In this document: positions 17,745 through 27,151 of the stretch, one piece after another | Position numbering within the stretch: the stretch's first letter is position 1 | Layout of the letters: the number at the start of each line of letters is the position of its first letter | From: Nostoc sp. LEGE 06077 | Lineage (GTDB): Bacteria > Cyanobacteriota > Cyanobacteriia > Cyanobacteriales > Nostocaceae | NCBI RefSeq assembly: GCF_015207705.1 | Contig: NZ_JADEWI010000003.1 | Coordinates: 124,001-188,000 of the forward strand | Length of the DNA: 64,000 bases | Reading direction: 5' to 3' | Made by a program: the position numbers and the translations under genes | The notes under the pieces: model-generated | The model's input: the letters and a program-made list of their open reading frames with translations, nothing else | What the model was told of the DNA's origin: nothing | Database searches by the model: none

Positions 17745-18123
17745 GTTCTGAAGATATAGGATTCATATTTTATTTCTGACAAAAACAATACACAAAAAAA
17801 TACTGTTTCCTGATTCCTAATCCCCACTCTCTACTTCCAACCTGTACAGATAATTTCAAAAATCAAACTGGATTACTATATTTGCCATGAATTGAGAAAG
17901 TTACAGATTAACTCTGAAACTTCTTGAGGAAGTGTGCCAAAGATACGGTTACAAAGGGCAACAAATCTTTTGTTTAGTTACTGCAAGAATTAGGTGATTC
18001 AATTTTGCCACTAACAGTAAAAACAAGTGACTTGATCAGGCAAAAAATAGTATGATTGTCAAAGTTTAAGGCAAAAAAAGCCGATACTAAACAGTAACTC
18101 AATTTTTGAGGTGGGGGTACATA
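17745..18123. other. intergenic region upstream of the exoprotein gene
   Basis: About 380 bp, AT-rich, with the ribosome site GAGGTGGGGG (18108-18117) for the next gene at its end. I see no hairpin terminator and no RNA gene. Confidence 0.5.
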
Positions 18124-21100
18124 ATGTGGCTGAAGCTGACAAGTAACTTAAGTCTGTTGGCCGCTATTGCTTATACGTATATGCCCTACACATTGGCACA
18201 ACAAATCAAAGCTGATGTCTACTTACCCTTAAATCAAAGAACGCAAGTAACTAACAACAGTCCTAATTTTCAGATTGATGGTGGAGCCATAGAAGGCACA
18301 AATTTATTTCATAGCTTTAGTGAATTTTCTGTACCAGTAGGCGGTGAAGCGTTTTTCAACAACGCTACAGCAGTGCAAAATATCATCAGTCGTGTGACAG
18401 GTTCTATACCATCTAACATTCAAGGCTCAATTCGCGCTAATGGTACAGCAAACCTCTTTCTGATTAACCCTCAAGGGATTATTTTTGGGCCGAATGCTCG
18501 ATTAAGTATCGGAGGTTCTTTTATTGCCAGTACTGCTAGTAGTGTGATATTTGCAGATGGAATAGAATTTAGTGCTACTAATCCTGATACTACGCCTTTA
18601 TTAACTATCAACCAGCCTATTGGTTTACAGTTTGGTACGAATCCAGGAAGAATTGAGAATCAATCCAGAACTACCGATAGCCTCAATCAATTGATAGGTT
18701 TACAAGTGCAAACAAATACAACTTTGGCACTTGTAGGTGGTGATTTAACGCTAACAGGAGGTGTTGTAACAGCACCTAATGGACGAATCGAATTGGGAAG
18801 TGTTGGTAGTAATAGTGTGGTGAATCTGACATCAACATCCATAGGTTACACCCTTAACTATGAAGGTGTAAACGACTTCCAGAATATTAATCTGCGGCAG
18901 CAAGCTACTGCCACAACAATAGGTAGTTTGGGCGGTAGTATCCACCTACAGGGCGCTAATATTTCACTGACTGATGGTTCATTGGTTCAAGTCGGGATTT
19001 TTAGCAATGGTATTGGTGAAGGTTTAACAGTCAATGCTTCAGAATCAGTGCAATTAATTGGGAGCAATAATCGCTTATTTACTCTCAATGAAGGTACCGC
19101 TATATCTGGAGATTTAACCATCACCAGCCCTAGATTACTTCTCCAAGATGGAGCAGAGGTTGTGTCTTCAACAACAGGTATTCGCAAAGGCGGGGATTTA
19201 AATATTCATACTTCCGAATTATTACGCGTAACGGGTAGTGGAAGCCGTTTGTTTACACAAACAGAAAGTACAGCAGCAGGCGCAGGTGATAGTGGCGATT
19301 TGGCAATTCATACTGATAATTTGTTGATTCAAAATAGAGGACAGATATCCGTAAATACTTTGGGAATTGGTGATGGTGGCAACTTAACAGTGAATGCTAC
19401 TAAATCAGTAGAATTGGTAGGCAGAGATAGTCGCTTACTAACTCAAGCTCAAGGCTTAGGAGACACAGGTAATTTAACTATTACTACTCCCATACTGCGG
19501 ATATTGGATGGCGCACAAGTTTCATCAGGTACTTTGGGTGCAGGTAATGGCGGTAACTTGACGGTGAACACCAGCGAATCAACCCAACTCATAGGTCGCT
19601 CTCAAGATGGTAAATTTGCCAGTGGTTTATTTAATCAAACTCAAGGCTCAGGAAACGCTGGCAATATAATAATTACCTCTCCTGTACTACGGATATTGGA
19701 TGGCGCACAAGTTTCATTAGGTACTTTGGGTGCAGGTAATGGCGGTAACTTGACGGTGAACACCAGCGAATCAACCCAACTCATAGGTCGCTCTCAAGAT
19801 GGTAAATTTGCCAGTGGTTTATTTAATCAAACTCAAGGCTCAGGAAACGCTGGCAATATAATAATTACCTCTCCTGTACTACGGATATTGGATGGCGCAC
19901 AAGTTTCATCAGGTACTTTGGGTGCAGGTAATGGCGGTAACTTGACGGTGAACACCAGCGAATCAACCCAACTCATAGGTCGCTCTCAAGATGGTAAATT
20001 TGCCAGTGGTTTATTTAATCAAGCTGAAAGCCAAGCCACAGGAAATTCACGTGACTTAACGATTAATACCCCCATACTCCAAGTTTTTGACGGCGCACAA
20101 GTCTCAGCAGGTACTTTGGGAATTGGTAATGGTGGTAATTTGACTGTGAACACCACCGAAACAGTCGAGTTGATTGGACGCTCATCAGATCAAAGATTTC
20201 CCAGTGGTTTGTTTAGCCAAACTCAAGGTACAGGAGATGCAGGTGCAATAAGGATTACAACTCCTGAATTACGTATTTTTGATGGTGCAGAAGTATCCGC
20301 AGCCACTTTAGCAACTGGCAAGGGAGGAAATGTAATTATCAAGGCATCTGATACTTTACGTGTTCAGAATGGGTCGCAAATTTCCGTGAGCAGTACTGGA
20401 AATGTAGTAGAGGCAGGCAACATAGATGTCACAGCTGGTTTAGTCCGGTTAGATGGCGGCAAAATAACAGCCCAGACTTTATCTGGCAATGGTGGTGATA
20501 TCAGCTTAAGTATTGCTAATTTATTATTCTTACGTCGTGGCAGTACAATTTCTACTACAGCAGGTACGAACGCATCTGGTGGTGATGGTGGTAATATCAA
20601 AATCAATATACCAAATGGTTTTATTGTAGCTATCCCTTCAGAAAATACTGACATTACTGCTAATGCTTTTACAGGCAGTGGTGGCAGAATTGATATTACA
20701 GCACAAAACTTATTTGGGATTCAGCGCCGACCTTTTAATACTCCAACAAGTGATATTACAGCAAGTTCCCAATTTGGGATTAATGGGGTAATTAATATCA
20801 ATACGCCTGATGTTGATCCTGAGCGTGGTGTTGTAGTTTTATCAACAGCTATTATCGACCCATCTCAACTAATTGAGCAAAGCTGTGCTGCTGTTAATAG
20901 TTCTCAAGGTAGTCAGCTTACCGTCACTGGGCGCGGTGGACTACCTGTTAACCCTAATGAACCTTTAAGTAGCGAAGTAGTTTGGTCAGATACACGGTTA
21001 AGAAATACGACAGGACAAATATATCAACATAGAGCTACACATCTGCAATTAACAAAAGTTGTTCATATCCCCAACCACATTCCTGCTACTGGCTGGATAT

Positions 21101-21192
21101 TTAATACCCAAGGCCAAGTGACACTAGTGGCTCATAATTCCACAGCCACACCTAATACATCTTTGTCTATACCTACTTGCCAGAATCGCTAA
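18124..21192 (+). CDS. filamentous-haemagglutinin-type two-partner-secretion exoprotein
   Basis: A 1022-residue protein from the ATG at 18124, which follows a strong ribosome site and begins a signal peptide (ending near YTLAQQ). Residues about 30-170 form the TPS/haemagglutination-activity domain (NLFHSFSEFSVP, NLFLINPQGIIFGPNARL). The rest is a beta-helix of GNGGNLTVN- and GAQVSSGTLG-type repeats, with a cysteine-containing end (IEQSCAAVNSSQGSQL) typical of cyanobacterial members. It should cross the outer membrane through a TpsB/Omp85-type porin, which is not in the window. It has no CHAT or toxin domain. Three units are nearly identical at DNA level. Confidence 0.9.
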   Translation: MWLKLTSNLSLLAAIAYTYMPYTLAQQIKADVYLPLNQRTQVTNNSPNFQIDGGAIEGTNLFHSFSEFSVPVGGEAFFNNATAVQNIISRVTGSIPSNIQGSIRANGTANLFLINPQGIIFGPNARLSIGGSFIASTASSVIFADGIEFSATNPDTTPLLTINQPIGLQFGTNPGRIENQSRTTDSLNQLIGLQVQTNTTLALVGGDLTLTGGVVTAPNGRIELGSVGSNSVVNLTSTSIGYTLNYEGVNDFQNINLRQQATATTIGSLGGSIHLQGANISLTDGSLVQVGIFSNGIGEGLTVNASESVQLIGSNNRLFTLNEGTAISGDLTITSPRLLLQDGAEVVSSTTGIRKGGDLNIHTSELLRVTGSGSRLFTQTESTAAGAGDSGDLAIHTDNLLIQNRGQISVNTLGIGDGGNLTVNATKSVELVGRDSRLLTQAQGLGDTGNLTITTPILRILDGAQVSSGTLGAGNGGNLTVNTSESTQLIGRSQDGKFASGLFNQTQGSGNAGNIIITSPVLRILDGAQVSLGTLGAGNGGNLTVNTSESTQLIGRSQDGKFASGLFNQTQGSGNAGNIIITSPVLRILDGAQVSSGTLGAGNGGNLTVNTSESTQLIGRSQDGKFASGLFNQAESQATGNSRDLTINTPILQVFDGAQVSAGTLGIGNGGNLTVNTTETVELIGRSSDQRFPSGLFSQTQGTGDAGAIRITTPELRIFDGAEVSAATLATGKGGNVIIKASDTLRVQNGSQISVSSTGNVVEAGNIDVTAGLVRLDGGKITAQTLSGNGGDISLSIANLLFLRRGSTISTTAGTNASGGDGGNIKINIPNGFIVAIPSENTDITANAFTGSGGRIDITAQNLFGIQRRPFNTPTSDITASSQFGINGVININTPDVDPERGVVVLSTAIIDPSQLIEQSCAAVNSSQGSQLTVTGRGGLPVNPNEPLSSEVVWSDTRLRNTTGQIYQHRATHLQLTKVVHIPNHIPATGWIFNTQGQVTLVAHNSTATPNTSLSIPTCQNR
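19501..20023 (+). repeat. 192-bp in-frame tandem repeat (about 2.7 copies)
   Basis: Units start at 19501, 19693 and 19885, each 192 bp (64 codons). Units 1 and 2 appear to differ by one base in the VSSGTLG/VSLGTLG codon, and unit 3 diverges after the FASGLFNQ codons near 20023. The near-identity implies recent duplication or gene conversion. Confidence 0.9.
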
Positions 21193-21224
21193 ATATGTTT
21201 TTGAGTTAATTTATTAGGAGTTTT

Positions 21225-22952
21225 ATGATGTCAAAGGGAAATTTTGACCAATTTTTAGAAGCTTTAGGCGCATTAGAATCAGGAAGACCGTCAGGAGATC
21301 CACTTCAGTACAGCGCACAAAATTTAAACACAAATGCTGTAGGTAAGTACCAGTTTTCAGAAGTTTTATTTGTAGATTTAGATTACTACAATAGTGATGG
21401 TAATAATTATGATGGAATTTTTAATGGAACTTGGATAGGAAAGAATGGAGTAACTAGCTTTGAATCTTGGAAGATACATCCCTATGCTCAAGAAACAGCA
21501 ATTCGGGAAGCATTTTTTATAAATTATGGCTATATCAATTCTGGATTAAGTGCAAGAGGCATAAGCAATATTGAGACTTATTTATCTAACTCGGCTAACC
21601 AAGGAGCCAAAATAGTTAGATATTACAGATTAAATGCTGCTCGCACTGACTTTGAGAAAGACGTTAATGGAAACAGAATAATATATACAGAGCAAATTAC
21701 TATTTCTTTATCTGGTATTCTAGCTGGGGCGCATTTACGCGGGGGTATTGCTGCGACAGAGGTACTAGCACAGTTAAATCAAAAAAGTTCCATAGATTTT
21801 ACTACAATTCAATTTGGACTCAGTTATTATACAACCTATCTTTTTGATGAAATTAATACATCAATTTTTAGGTATTTTAATGATTTTGGTAATTATGGAG
21901 TTAACACTACAGACTTCATTCTGTCTAGCTATGGAAATGCCATAAATTATGTGCTGTATGGAACGCTCAATAACAACATTATCAATGGTGGTACTGGCAA
22001 TGACAGACTAAATGGTGGTGGTGGGATTGATACTTTATCTGGAGGTTTAGGCGATGATACTTATATTGTTGATACTACGACTGACACCATTATCGAAAAT
22101 GCAGGAGCAGGTGTAGATACAGTTTCTTCTAGTGTCACTTTCAGCCTAGCAGCTTTAGCAAATATCGAAAATCTGACTTTGACAGGAACAGCCGCAATTA
22201 ATGGTACAGGTAATGCAGCTAATAACATTATTACAGGTAACTCTGGTAACAATACCCTGAGTGCGGGTGCGGGTAATGACAGACTAGTTGGTGGTGCTGG
22301 GATTGATACTTTATCTGGAAGTTTAGGCAATGATACTTATATTGTTGATACTACGACTGACATCATTATCGAAAATGCAGGAGCAGGTGTAGATACAGTT
22401 TCTTCTAGTGTCACTTTCAGTCTAGCGGCTTTAGCAAATATCGAAAATCTGACTTTGACAGGAACATCTGCAATTAATGGTACAGGTAATGCAGCTAATA
22501 ACATTATTATAGGTAACTCTGGTAACAATACCCTAAGTGCGGGTGCGGGTAATGACAGACTAGTTGGTGGTGCTGGGATTGATACTTTATCTGGAGGTTT
22601 AGGCGTGGATAGGTTTGACTACCGCCAGTTAACGGATTCTCTCCTCAATAAATTTGATAGAATCACCGATTTCAATGCTAATGCAGGTAATGATTTGTTT
22701 TTAGTTTCAAGTACACGAGTCGGATTTTTGAATGCTGGCTCGGTTACAAATCTTGATGCAAGTGGAATTCAAGCTAGATTAACTCTTTCTAATTTTGGTG
22801 CTAACTTTGCTGCTCAATTTACTTTTGGTAGCCGTACTTTTATAGCTATCAATAATAATATAGCAGGGTTTAATGCTAATACCGATACATTGATTGAAGT
22901 GACAGGATTAACTGGTACTTTAGGAATCACGCAATTTACAACTGTAGTTTGA
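21225..22952 (+). CDS. RTX-type calcium-binding repeat protein with lysozyme-like N-terminus
   Basis: A 575-residue protein. Residues 1-190 begin NFDQFLEALGALESGRPSG and contain NAVGKYQF, matching the start of lysozyme/transglycosylase-like domains in which Glu18 would be the acid. From residue about 255 there are RTX nonapeptide blocks (GGTGNDRLNGGGGIDTLSGG) interleaved with FSLAALANIENLTLTG segments. The C-terminal region resembles the 'bluetail' end of cyanobacterial RTX proteins. No Sec signal is seen; type I secretion is inferred. It lies 32 bp after the exoprotein stop, so both may be expressed together. Confidence 0.8.
   Translation: MMSKGNFDQFLEALGALESGRPSGDPLQYSAQNLNTNAVGKYQFSEVLFVDLDYYNSDGNNYDGIFNGTWIGKNGVTSFESWKIHPYAQETAIREAFFINYGYINSGLSARGISNIETYLSNSANQGAKIVRYYRLNAARTDFEKDVNGNRIIYTEQITISLSGILAGAHLRGGIAATEVLAQLNQKSSIDFTTIQFGLSYYTTYLFDEINTSIFRYFNDFGNYGVNTTDFILSSYGNAINYVLYGTLNNNIINGGTGNDRLNGGGGIDTLSGGLGDDTYIVDTTTDTIIENAGAGVDTVSSSVTFSLAALANIENLTLTGTAAINGTGNAANNIITGNSGNNTLSAGAGNDRLVGGAGIDTLSGSLGNDTYIVDTTTDIIIENAGAGVDTVSSSVTFSLAALANIENLTLTGTSAINGTGNAANNIIIGNSGNNTLSAGAGNDRLVGGAGIDTLSGGLGVDRFDYRQLTDSLLNKFDRITDFNANAGNDLFLVSSTRVGFLNAGSVTNLDASGIQARLTLSNFGANFAAQFTFGSRTFIAINNNIAGFNANTDTLIEVTGLTGTLGITQFTTVV
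22023..22600 (+). repeat. 276-bp in-frame tandem repeat in the RTX gene
   Basis: The GGGATTGATACTTTATCTGG block recurs at 22023, 22299 and 22575, exactly 276 bp (92 codons) apart. The first two full units are almost identical over their whole length, and the third is truncated into the C-terminal domain. Confidence 0.85.
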
Positions 22953-23016
22953 AATGTACATAAATTATTGATTTATTAGATTGAAAGTTTGGCGTTTTTA
23001 TCAAGGTCTATAACTG

Positions 23017-24099
23017 ATGTTGAAAAACATGAAATTGTCTAGCTCTATGATTGCGGGAGCTATTGTGACAAGTTTAGTAGGCGCGATCGCCAGCGGATGT
23101 ACAAGTTTTGCAACTTCAAGTGTACAGCAAGACAACAGTGTAAATATTCATGCTCCCGGTCAAGCTGTTGCAGACCAAGGAGAAAAAAACTCCTCAACAG
23201 CGGCAAATCCAAACCAGCCTAAAAATTCTGCCAATCCAGGCGAAAAGCCCGCTCTTAAAGAAGGTATGCCATATCAAAAAGCGCGAGAATTGGTGATTCA
23301 ACAAGGTTGGCAACCTAATTTACAGGGTGATGCTCCCAATCTCCGGGATAACTCTGTGAAAGAATTATTTGATTTTGGGTATAAGGAGGTTAAAGACTGT
23401 TCTGGAACAGGTGTAGGGGCTTGTCTATTTGAATTTACCAACCCAGATGGAGAACTTTTGTCGATTTCGGCGACGATCGCAGACCACAATAACATAGAAC
23501 GAGTAGTTTGGCGTTGGTCAATTGAGAAACAGACAAATATTAGTCAACAAACTTTGCCGTCTTCTGCTCAAGATAAACCACCATTTATCGGCACTCGCTT
23601 GTTTAATTTTCTAGGTGGAAGCGGAACTGGTCAATCTATTGAGATCGCACCTGACGGAACCACTATCGTTAAACTGAACGGTACATTTGAAAGTTCTGTT
23701 CAATATCAGGGTAAATTCTCTAATCCCATCATATTGCAAGATGGCAGTGGTTTAAGATTACTTTTAAAAGACGGAAAAATTTACAGCTTATTAGCTAATG
23801 GACAAATAGTAAAAGGTTGTAGAGGCGAAGAAAAGCTTTGTGAGTCATCTTTGCTAGAAGTATCATCTACTCCCATTCAAAATGGATTTTATATCCTCGG
23901 AGGAACAGATCAAGGTCTGGAAGTCAGAGGAGAGCAGTATCGCTATTATGATGAGGAAGGAAATAAAGAGTGGAACCAAATTTCTGAGTTAACTTCTATC
24001 AAAGAAGGTGTGGTATTTGATGGACAGAATTACTGGTGTATCCCACCCAGACAGGAAGTAGGAGTATGTTCGGAAAATGGCTGGATTCCATCAAGATAA
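23017..24099 (+). CDS. lipoprotein with PASTA-like first segment, function unknown
   Basis: A 360-residue protein with a lipoprotein-type signal (SLVGAIASGC, lipobox Cys about residue 28), a Pro/Asn-rich linker, and EGMPYQKARELVIQQGWQPN, a motif common in exported cyanobacterial proteins. The C-terminal half (from about residue 190) is beta-rich, with several Cys pairs (KGCRGEEKLCES and YWCIPPRQEVGVC) suggesting disulfides in the periplasm. It follows the RTX gene on the same strand, 64 bp away. Confidence 0.7.
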   Translation: MLKNMKLSSSMIAGAIVTSLVGAIASGCTSFATSSVQQDNSVNIHAPGQAVADQGEKNSSTAANPNQPKNSANPGEKPALKEGMPYQKARELVIQQGWQPNLQGDAPNLRDNSVKELFDFGYKEVKDCSGTGVGACLFEFTNPDGELLSISATIADHNNIERVVWRWSIEKQTNISQQTLPSSAQDKPPFIGTRLFNFLGGSGTGQSIEIAPDGTTIVKLNGTFESSVQYQGKFSNPIILQDGSGLRLLLKDGKIYSLLANGQIVKGCRGEEKLCESSLLEVSSTPIQNGFYILGGTDQGLEVRGEQYRYYDEEGNKEWNQISELTSIKEGVVFDGQNYWCIPPRQEVGVCSENGWIPSR

Positions 24100-24420
24100 T
24101 GTTTGGCTTTATCTTTAAATTAAAGTAAAAATATCAACCATTAATTATCTGCAGATTATAACTTTAAGATATAGCAATACTCAAGAAATTACGCACAAAG
24201 AACATATCTTTTCCACTGAGGAAAAGTAAATTTTTAGTGTTTTTTAAAATATGAATTACCACACTAATTCAAGTTTTTATAATTCCATTTTGTGTTTTGA
24301 TAGAACACTCATTTTCTATGAAATGGATAAATTTTTGCTACTTTTGATAAATTCGTTTAACTCATGTTGTAGTTAGTAAGGACTATTTTTGATACCTCAA
24401 TTTCCTTGAGCAAATGATTT
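24100..24420. other. intergenic region, nothing identified
   Basis: 321 bp, very AT-rich. No stable stem-loop, RNA gene or ORF was seen. It probably carries the promoter of the DUF3370 gene. Confidence 0.5.
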
Positions 24421-25839
24421 ATGCACAATAAACTAGCATCACCTGTATTTATACTTTTATTTGGATTTGCGATTACTCAAACCTTTGGCTGTACAACTTT
24501 TCATCATAGTTCAGCCGTTGTTGCCCAAACTTCGCCCAAAGCAGCACCCCAAGACATTGTGCAACCTGGTGAAGTCCGCGCCTTACCGGGTAAGTTAGAT
24601 ACAATTCCTGTTTTTAACAGCAACAGCCCTGAATGGGTTAAAAATGAGGGGATTTTACTTTCTACCTTTCCTGGTAATGGGAAAAAAATTCCCACCGCCC
24701 ATCTCAATTTTCCGTTTCAAGGACGTTTTGATTTATTCGCCCATCATTACACCCATACTCCCAAAGATTTACAAACTCTGTATATCGGTGTAATTCTGCA
24801 TAACCCTAATAAAAAGCCTGTGACAGTAAATGTGTTGCAGGCTGCAAGTTATTTGATGCAAGATGCACCCTTTGTCACCTTAGCGCCTTATCTAGAAAAT
24901 AATGATGGTAAGGTTTATTCTGGGCCTGGAGCGAGGGCTGTTAGTGATGTTTTGCGCGGTGTTCGTCAAGCAGATTTCCCGGCTAAGTTAATCATTCCTC
25001 CAGGTGGAAGCCGGATGTTGCTGAATCATCCGATTCCAGTACGCAATTTAGCCAAGCCTGTAAATGGTCGTTCTAGTTTTATGCGTCTGCGGAGTAGTAA
25101 TAAAGTTTACGCAGCGAGTTTGGCAATGTTTGCCAAGAAAAATCCTGATGGTTCCGATCTCGCGCCGACTCTTAAAGAATGGCAAGCTTTATTAAATAAC
25201 GGCGGTTTTGCCGGCCCAAGAGATAAAACTCCAACTCCACCCGATGCTAAAGGTGGTGCATTAATTTATGGGCGTGTAGCTGGTGTTTCTCAAGGTTCCC
25301 AATGGCAAGCTAATTTGGTAGATAATCCCAAAGCCCAGTATTTAACTATACCTGAGCGTGGTAAAGGGATTTCCTATCCTTTAGTAACTCTGCGGGGTGG
25401 TCGATTAGGTACTGAACAAATCCAAACGGCGCAAATGTTGGTGCGTTATCCTGATACAGCCTATGAAGCGCACGGTAATTATGGGGTGGAATATAACCTG
25501 AGTTTGCCGTTAAATAACAACACTAAGCAACCGCAAAAAGTTACAGTCACGTTGGAAACACCTTTAAAAGAAGACAAGCTTTCTCAAGGAGGCGTTCGTT
25601 TCCGCAAACCATCTCTCGATTTTCCTTTTTTCCGTGGTACTGTGCGGCTACGTTATTTTGATGACCAAGGACAACAAAAAACGCGATATGTGCATTTATG
25701 GCACAGAACTGGTCAGGTTTTGGAACCATTGGTGCAATTTGTTCTACCACCTGCAAGTCAACGGAATGTACAGGTAGATGTGATTTATCCGCCAGATTCG
25801 ACACCACCGCAGGTTTTAACTGTGAGAACTTTGCAATAG
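24421..25839 (+). CDS. DUF3370-family cyanobacterial lipoprotein
   Basis: A 472-residue protein. The N-terminus ends in a lipobox-like FGC, followed by AVVAQTSPKAAPQDIVQPGEVRALPGKLDTIPVFNSNSPEW (family start around VRALPGKLDTIPVFNSNSPE). GILLSTFPGNG, LNFPFQGRFDLFAHHY and TLYIGVILHNPN are conserved blocks of DUF3370, a periplasmic or surface family restricted to cyanobacteria. The function is unknown. It is the last plus-strand gene of the envelope block. Confidence 0.85.
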   Translation: MHNKLASPVFILLFGFAITQTFGCTTFHHSSAVVAQTSPKAAPQDIVQPGEVRALPGKLDTIPVFNSNSPEWVKNEGILLSTFPGNGKKIPTAHLNFPFQGRFDLFAHHYTHTPKDLQTLYIGVILHNPNKKPVTVNVLQAASYLMQDAPFVTLAPYLENNDGKVYSGPGARAVSDVLRGVRQADFPAKLIIPPGGSRMLLNHPIPVRNLAKPVNGRSSFMRLRSSNKVYAASLAMFAKKNPDGSDLAPTLKEWQALLNNGGFAGPRDKTPTPPDAKGGALIYGRVAGVSQGSQWQANLVDNPKAQYLTIPERGKGISYPLVTLRGGRLGTEQIQTAQMLVRYPDTAYEAHGNYGVEYNLSLPLNNNTKQPQKVTVTLETPLKEDKLSQGGVRFRKPSLDFPFFRGTVRLRYFDDQGQQKTRYVHLWHRTGQVLEPLVQFVLPPASQRNVQVDVIYPPDSTPPQVLTVRTLQ

Positions 25840-25875
25840 GTGGAAACCATGATTGGGAATATATCTCAAAATAGG

Positions 25876-25894
25876 GCGTAGGCGTAGCCTACGC
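25876..25894. repeat. short palindromic element GCGTAGGC-gta-GCCTACGC
   Basis: A perfect 8-bp stem with a 3-nt loop between convergent genes. This palindrome is scattered in Nostoc-type genomes (recalled). It may also help to terminate transcription from both sides. Confidence 0.65.
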
Positions 25895-25900
25895 TAAAAA

Positions 25901-26206
25901 TTACTTACCGCCGTAGAAAAAGGCAATTTCCTTTTCTTTGAGAGGTGCAAATCCTGCTTCTGCAAGCTTTTGATCGAGTTCTGGTTGGGGAATATGTTTT
26001 GCACCGATTCTGACAATACGCGATCGCATGGTATTTGACACGCCGCTACGCTGTCTATTGGCTTCTAGCCCCATGACTTGGTGATAAAGGTCTAGTTTGG
26101 CGGTGGGAATGGGTGTTCCATCAAAATCTATCCCTTTGGCGATCGCTACGTCAATGGCATCTGCACCTGTGGTTGGGGAATTTACTTGATTAGTTTCGGT
26201 AGTCAT
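25901..26206 (-). CDS. DUF4090-family small cyanobacterial protein
   Basis: A 101-residue soluble protein. The core, ranging from GIDFDGTPIPTAKLDLYHQVM through RQRSGVSNTMRSRIVRIGAK (20 residues) to FAPLKEKEIAFFYGG, is very highly conserved among cyanobacteria as I remember it (DUF4090). No function is known. There is no signal peptide, and the charged helical composition suggests a cytosolic binding protein. Confidence 0.75.
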   Translation of the reverse strand: MTTETNQVNSPTTGADAIDVAIAKGIDFDGTPIPTAKLDLYHQVMGLEANRQRSGVSNTMRSRIVRIGAKHIPQPELDQKLAEAGFAPLKEKEIAFFYGGK

Positions 26207-26279
26207 GGTTATTTGCTCTTTCTTTGTTCTGGGTAGATTTTACCAGTGTTGCGATCGCGATTTGAACGCAGAGGGGCGC

Positions 26280-26335
26280 GGAGGTAAACGCATTCGCCGT
26301 TAGGCGTTCCCGCAGGGTAGTTACGCGGAGTGCAG
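26280..26335. repeat. REP-like insertion (GCCGTTAGGCGTTCCCGCAG core)
   Basis: A GC-rich palindromic segment (CGCCGTTAGGCG with CCCGCAGGG next to it) interrupts an AACGCAGAGG...GCGGAG stretch. It is a recognisable extragenic repeat of Nostoc-type genomes; a related CCCGCAGGG piece lies near 52015. It is not coding. Confidence 0.45.
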
Positions 26336-26432
26336 GAAGATGAGGAATGGCTGGTTGAGTGTGGATCAAGACTTGGCATTTTGGGAAATTTTGGATTAAC
26401 CTCGAACCATTGGTATAGCAATAGGTGAGGCT

Positions 26433-26816
26433 ATGTCTGAGGCTCACATTTCTCAAAACAACGATCGCACCCTGGAAAAAGCACTAACCAATAGAATTAT
26501 CGATGATTATTTCGATAATTCTGAAAGTTGGCTGAGAGCAATTTTACGTATGTGTATATTCTCGTTAGCTCACTTGAATAAAAAACCAGTGTTTATCGTG
26601 GAATGTCCGAATCAAGCTGTAGCTAAACGTTTAAGTCGCAAAACTTATCCTTTTCGGGGACTGGTATATTATTTAACAGATAATTTGTATAGCGGCGATC
26701 GCACTTTGTTTTGTTATCAGGAAAGCAAGGACGGTTCTTGGCATTGTTTTGATACCAGTACCAATTCATGGAAAAATTTGCAGAATTTGAGATCGCGTTC
26801 TAGTCGGAGTGAATAG
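26433..26816 (+). CDS. hypothetical protein
   Basis: A 127-residue protein without signal peptide. The centre KKPVFIVECPNQAVAKRLSR and FRGLVYYLTDNLYSGDRTLFCYQ suggests a small alpha/beta domain. No known family was recognised. It ends 4 bp before the stop of a convergent gene. Confidence 0.6.
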   Translation: MSEAHISQNNDRTLEKALTNRIIDDYFDNSESWLRAILRMCIFSLAHLNKKPVFIVECPNQAVAKRLSRKTYPFRGLVYYLTDNLYSGDRTLFCYQESKDGSWHCFDTSTNSWKNLQNLRSRSSRSE

Positions 26817-26820
26817 TCAT

Positions 26821-27084
26821 TTATTTATTATGGGAACGAGGCTGGCGTGTAATTAAACCACCAACAAATGCACCCAAGATTGTCCCAGTCCAGAGTCCTC
26901 TGGTGGTGCCTTGTCGCATTGCCTCTGGTGCTACCCAAGTAGTACAAATTTCCTTGAAACCCCAAGGCTGATTTTGACATTTCTGGCTTTGCAGCATCAG
27001 CGTGATTTGTCCCTTGATGTAACTACCAAAAAATCCGCAAGCTAGGGCTAACAGGGTGCAAATTAGGATTTTGTTTTTGGTCAT
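26821..27084 (-). CDS. small membrane hypothetical protein
   Basis: An 87-residue protein with an N-terminal hydrophobic helix (ILICTLLALACGFFGSYI) and a second one near the end (GLWTGTILGAFVGGLI). Two cysteines sit in the loop between them (KCQNQPWGFKEIC), probably facing the periplasm. No family was recognised. It is downstream of ppc on the same strand but separated by a hairpin. Confidence 0.6.
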   Translation of the reverse strand: MTKNKILICTLLALACGFFGSYIKGQITLMLQSQKCQNQPWGFKEICTTWVAPEAMRQGTTRGLWTGTILGAFVGGLITRQPRSHNK

Positions 27085-27092
27085 AAGTCAAT

Positions 27093-27139
27093 AGTCATTT
27101 GTCAATAGACACTGGACTGTGGACTTTTGACAAATGACT
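27093..27139 (-). terminator. hairpin after ppc
   Basis: AGTCATTTGTCAA (27093-27105) and TTGACAAATGACT (27127-27139) form a perfect 13-bp stem 12 bp past the ppc stop. It has no strong T-run and is built from the common AGTCATTTGTC repeat, so the terminator role is uncertain. Confidence 0.45.
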
Positions 27140-27151
27140 CTGTGAAACAGA

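Noticed and set aside
19501-20023. Possible CRISPR-like or spacer array
   Set aside because: The units are in-frame protein repeats of 192 bp without short spacers.
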